Assembly: GCF_001424305.1 (NCBI RefSeq)
Contig: NZ_LMPD01000005.1
Location: 1-64,000, forward strand
Length of the DNA stretch: 64,000 bases
Reading direction: 5' to 3'
From: Pedobacter sp. Leaf176
Lineage (GTDB): Bacteria; Bacteroidota; Bacteroidia; Sphingobacteriales; Sphingobacteriaceae
The position numbers and the translations under genes are program-made. The notes under the pieces were generated by a model. It was not told where the DNA came from, did not search any database, and saw only the letters and a program-made list of their open reading frames with translations. Numbering within the stretch: position 1 is the first letter of the stretch; the number at the start of each line of letters is the position of its first letter. Of the stretch, positions 61,941 through 64,000 are shown piece by piece.

Positions 61941-62704
61941 TACTTTAATAATATTCTATCTAAAAATTTTTCCAGGTAACTGTTAAATATTTCCGGATGC
62001 TCCATCATGGGTGCATGTCCGCATTTATCAACCCAGTTTAATTCTGAATTTGGCAACAACTGGTAAAACTCCTCTGCAACTTCAGGCGGGGTAACTTTGT
62101 CATTTTTACCCCATATAAGCGAAACAGGAATTGTAATTTTAGATAATTCTTTACCCATGTTATGACGAATAGCCGATTTGGCCATTGTCAAAATACGTAT
62201 AACCCTGGATCTGTCGTTAACGGTTTTAAAAACCTCTTCTACTAACTCAGGTGTCGCTGTGGCGGGATCGTAAAATGTAAATTCTACTTTTTCTTTTATG
62301 TAGTCGTAACTTTCCCTGCGGGGAAAAGAGCCTCCAAAGGCATTTTCATACAAACCAGAGCTTCCGGTAAGCACCAACGCTTTAACAAACTCCTGGTGCG
62401 CCACAGTAAAAACCAGGCCGACATGACCACCTAAAGAGTTACCTATAAGCACAACCTGACCTAGATTTTTATATTTAATAAACCGATGAAGATACCTTGA
62501 TAACGCTTTGACTCCTAAGGTTAGAATCGGTAAATCATAGATTGGAAGAATAGGAACAACCACACGATAACGACTTTTAAATTGTTCGATAACGGGCTCC
62601 CAATTACTTAACTCGCCCATTAATCCGTGCAGCAATACCAGTGTTTCACCATCTCCGGCTTCTATGTATTTAAATCCTTCTTCTTCTATTACCTGGTATT
62701 TCAT
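61940..62704 (-). CDS. Alpha/beta hydrolase
   Basis: 254 residues. LVLLHGLMGELSNWEPV (oxyanion HG), nucleophile Ser90 in GNSLGGH, acid Asp in LIWGKNDKVTPPE, His in CGHAPMMEHPE. No signal peptide. Specific substrate unknown; closest to the MhpC-type esterase/hydrolase family. First gene of the CBS-nadK-DUF6089-uppS-bamA group. Confidence 0.87.
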   Translation of the reverse strand: MKYQVIEEEGFKYIEAGDGETLVLLHGLMGELSNWEPVIEQFKSRYRVVVPILPIYDLPILTLGVKALSRYLHRFIKYKNLGQVVLIGNSLGGHVGLVFTVAHQEFVKALVLTGSSGLYENAFGGSFPRRESYDYIKEKVEFTFYDPATATPELVEEVFKTVNDRSRVIRILTMAKSAIRHNMGKELSKITIPVSLIWGKNDKVTPPEVAEEFYQLLPNSELNWVDKCGHAPMMEHPEIFNSYLEKFLDRILLK

Positions 62705-62906
62705 ATATGATAAATGGTATATTGCTACTAAGTTAGTAGAGTAAAATTAATTTTTGGCATTTCTATACCATTTTTCTGAAATAAAACAGAAAAGGGTATA
62801 AAAACAACATCAGCGTATAAAGATGTGGATATCTAGTATCAAGATATAAGTATCAAGTATCAAGACCTGCTGTAAATTCAATATTTCCGCTTTAAGCTTT
62901 TTTGTT
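62705..62906. other. Spacer with short AGTATCAAG repeats
   Basis: About 202 bp with three spaced copies of AGTATCAAG around 62834-62864. No gene seen. A terminator for yqeY would be expected here but no strong hairpin is visible. Confidence 0.45.
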
Positions 62907-63353
62907 CTAAGCTAGCTTTTCTTTTACAATCTCGGCTATCAGCTTACCATCGGCTTTACCTGCCAGCGCTTTATTTGCCATGCCTATAACCTTGCCCATA
63001 TCCTTAACTGACATGGCGCCCGATTGTTTGATAACATCAGCGATAATTGCTTCGACCTCACCTCTATCCAATTGCTTTGGTAAAAACTGATTAATAACTT
63101 CTATTTCTTCTTCCTCTACTTTATACAGGTCTTCGCGATTTTGCTGTTTGTAAATATCAGCAGATTCCTTGCGTTGTTTAATGAGTTTTTGAAGAATTTT
63201 CAACTCTGTTTCTTCTGTAAGTTCTTCTGATGCGCCTTTTTCAGTTTTAGCTAAAAGGATTGCAGCCTTTATTGCTCTCAAGCCCCTTAATTGAGCGTCA
63301 TTTTTAGCCAACATGGCTTTTTTTATTTCCTGATCTATCGTATTTGATATCAT
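62907..63353 (-). CDS. GatB/YqeY-domain protein
   Basis: 148 residues related to the C-terminal domain of GatB/Asp-tRNA amidotransferase. NTIDQEIKKAMLAKNDAQLRGLRAIKAAILLAKTEKG and the C-terminal MGKVIGMANKALAGKADGKLIAEIVKEKL are the YqeY pattern. Possibly tRNA-binding; function not proven. Start 63353 chosen because it has the first Met before the conserved start and because the extra upstream codons run into repeat DNA. Confidence 0.88.
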   Translation of the reverse strand: MISNTIDQEIKKAMLAKNDAQLRGLRAIKAAILLAKTEKGASEELTEETELKILQKLIKQRKESADIYKQQNREDLYKVEEEEIEVINQFLPKQLDRGEVEAIIADVIKQSGAMSVKDMGKVIGMANKALAGKADGKLIAEIVKEKLA

Positions 63354-63366
63354 TTTTAACCCCAAA

Positions 63367-63444
63367 CCCCTAAAGGGGCTTCCTTTCTAAAGTAAAAATT
63401 ATTTAATTATATAACTGAACCAATTTAAATCCCCCTCCAGGGGG
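63367..63444. repeat. C/G-run hairpin repeats around the YqeY/SDR gap
   Basis: Hairpin CCCC-TAAA-GGGG (63367-63378) and CCCCCTCCAGGGGG (63431-63444), the second directly beside the SDR stop codon. Both belong to the C-run/G-run type. The T tracts are poor, so they look like repeats more than terminators. Confidence 0.6.
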
Positions 63445-63998
63445 CTAGGGGGTTCTATTTACCAGCGTAGCTGTTGCCTGTGCTGTGGGCATGATAAGCA
63501 TATCATTTATATTTACATGTTTTGGCCTGCTTACCGCATACCAGATTGCATCAGCAATATCATCAGCAATTAATGGCTCTAAACCTGCATAAACATTTTT
63601 GGCACGTTCGGCATCGCCTTTAAAACGCACCATAGAAAACTCTGTTTCAACCATGCCCGGGTTGATGGCGGTTACCTTGATTTCATGTTGTAACAGATCG
63701 ATGCGCATTGCTTTGCTTAAAGCATCTACAGCATGTTTAGTAGCACAATATACATTTCCGTTTGGGTAAACTTCCTGACCAGCAATTGAACCGATGTTGA
63801 TAATATGCCCTGATTTATTTGGGATCATCCAGTTAGACACAATCTTCGTAACATATAGCAAGCCTTTAACATTCGTATCAATCATGGTATCCCAATCATC
63901 CGTATTGCCTTTATTAATTGGATCCAGACCCTGACTTAAGCCTGCATTGTTAACCAGTACATCTACCTTCTTCCATTCATCTGTGATTGCCTCCAATG
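63445..63998 (-). CDS. SDR-family oxidoreductase, N-terminus outside the window
   Basis: About 183 residues of a classical short-chain dehydrogenase/reductase are visible: VDVLVNNAGLSQ (NNAG motif), Ser in IGSIAGQE and YCATKHA (Tyr-x3-Lys catalytic pair), then INPGMVETEF. The Rossmann nucleotide-binding N-terminus (about 70 residues) is cut off by the window end. It resembles the YdfG/3-hydroxy-acid dehydrogenase branch. Substrate unknown. Confidence 0.85.
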   Translation of the reverse strand, partial: LEAITDEWKKVDVLVNNAGLSQGLDPINKGNTDDWDTMIDTNVKGLLYVTKIVSNWMIPNKSGHIINIGSIAGQEVYPNGNVYCATKHAVDALSKAMRIDLLQHEIKVTAINPGMVETEFSMVRFKGDAERAKNVYAGLEPLIADDIADAIWYAVSRPKHVNINDMLIMPTAQATATLVNRTP

Positions 63999-64000
63999 CG

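Overview
The window looks like chromosomal DNA of a Bacteroidota bacterium of the Sphingobacteriaceae, most like Pedobacter. The basis is AT-rich DNA, promoters of the TTTG-N19-TAnnTTTG type, Bacteroidota-only families (DUF4835, DUF4468, DUF4876, DUF6089, DUF6850, the omega-like subunit, long PurF) and Bacteroidota gene orders. No taxonomic search was run. I see no prophage, transposase, CRISPR array, tRNA or rRNA gene. Most of the window is core genome with small accessory insertions.

Layout: 1-440 holds four promoters facing left, off the window, two of them in an 80-bp direct duplication; they probably serve a strongly expressed, possibly stable-RNA, operon outside the window. 860-8588 is the rightward set bamD, omega subunit, coaBC, DUF4835, (blaI-like regulator + M56 peptidase), recN. 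8632-12828 holds two tandem paralogous exported proteins, a radical SAM protein and a CAP lipoprotein. 13148-19524 holds clpC, an EamA transporter, an orphan receiver protein and ettA. 19571-23254 holds two related small membrane proteins between near-identical terminators, an SGNH hydrolase, a half-length DUF1456 protein and a DbpA-like helicase. 23472-29438 holds a YkuK-like protein, a TlpA-like thioredoxin, an SRPBCC protein, DUF4468, an outer-membrane barrel paired with amt, and a TIGR01212 radical SAM protein. 29815-37474 is rich in membrane proteins: two APC permeases, a K+-dependent membrane pyrophosphatase, a porin and MarC. 37681-46792 holds an RNA methyltransferase, a binding-protein-like lipoprotein, guaA, a dCMP deaminase, a FucP-type transporter, a LysE exporter and purF.

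47018-53883 is a compact rightward operon: TonB-dependent receptor, DUF4876 lipoprotein, DUF6850 barrel, di-haem cytochrome c peroxidase. Two 19-bp inverted repeats of metalloregulator type lie around its promoter, so it reads as a metal-responsive cell-envelope system of unknown substrate. It is the best candidate for an under-described system here.

53885-63996 is a leftward envelope-biogenesis cluster: an SDR protein (cut by the window edge), YqeY, alpha/beta hydrolase, CBS protein, nadK, DUF6089, uppS, bamA, two Skp/OmpH chaperones and murI. With bamD at the other end, the window encodes BamA, BamD and two periplasmic chaperones.

Regulation visible in sequence: paired perfect TACGAA-N4-TTCGTA operators overlap the blaI-like promoter; metalloregulator-like boxes flank the receptor promoter; and several genes (bamD, the gene at 8632, the helicase, guaA) have a -7 element within a few bases of the ATG, implying near-leaderless mRNAs. 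Two families of dispersed palindromic intergenic elements occur, each with two diverged copies.
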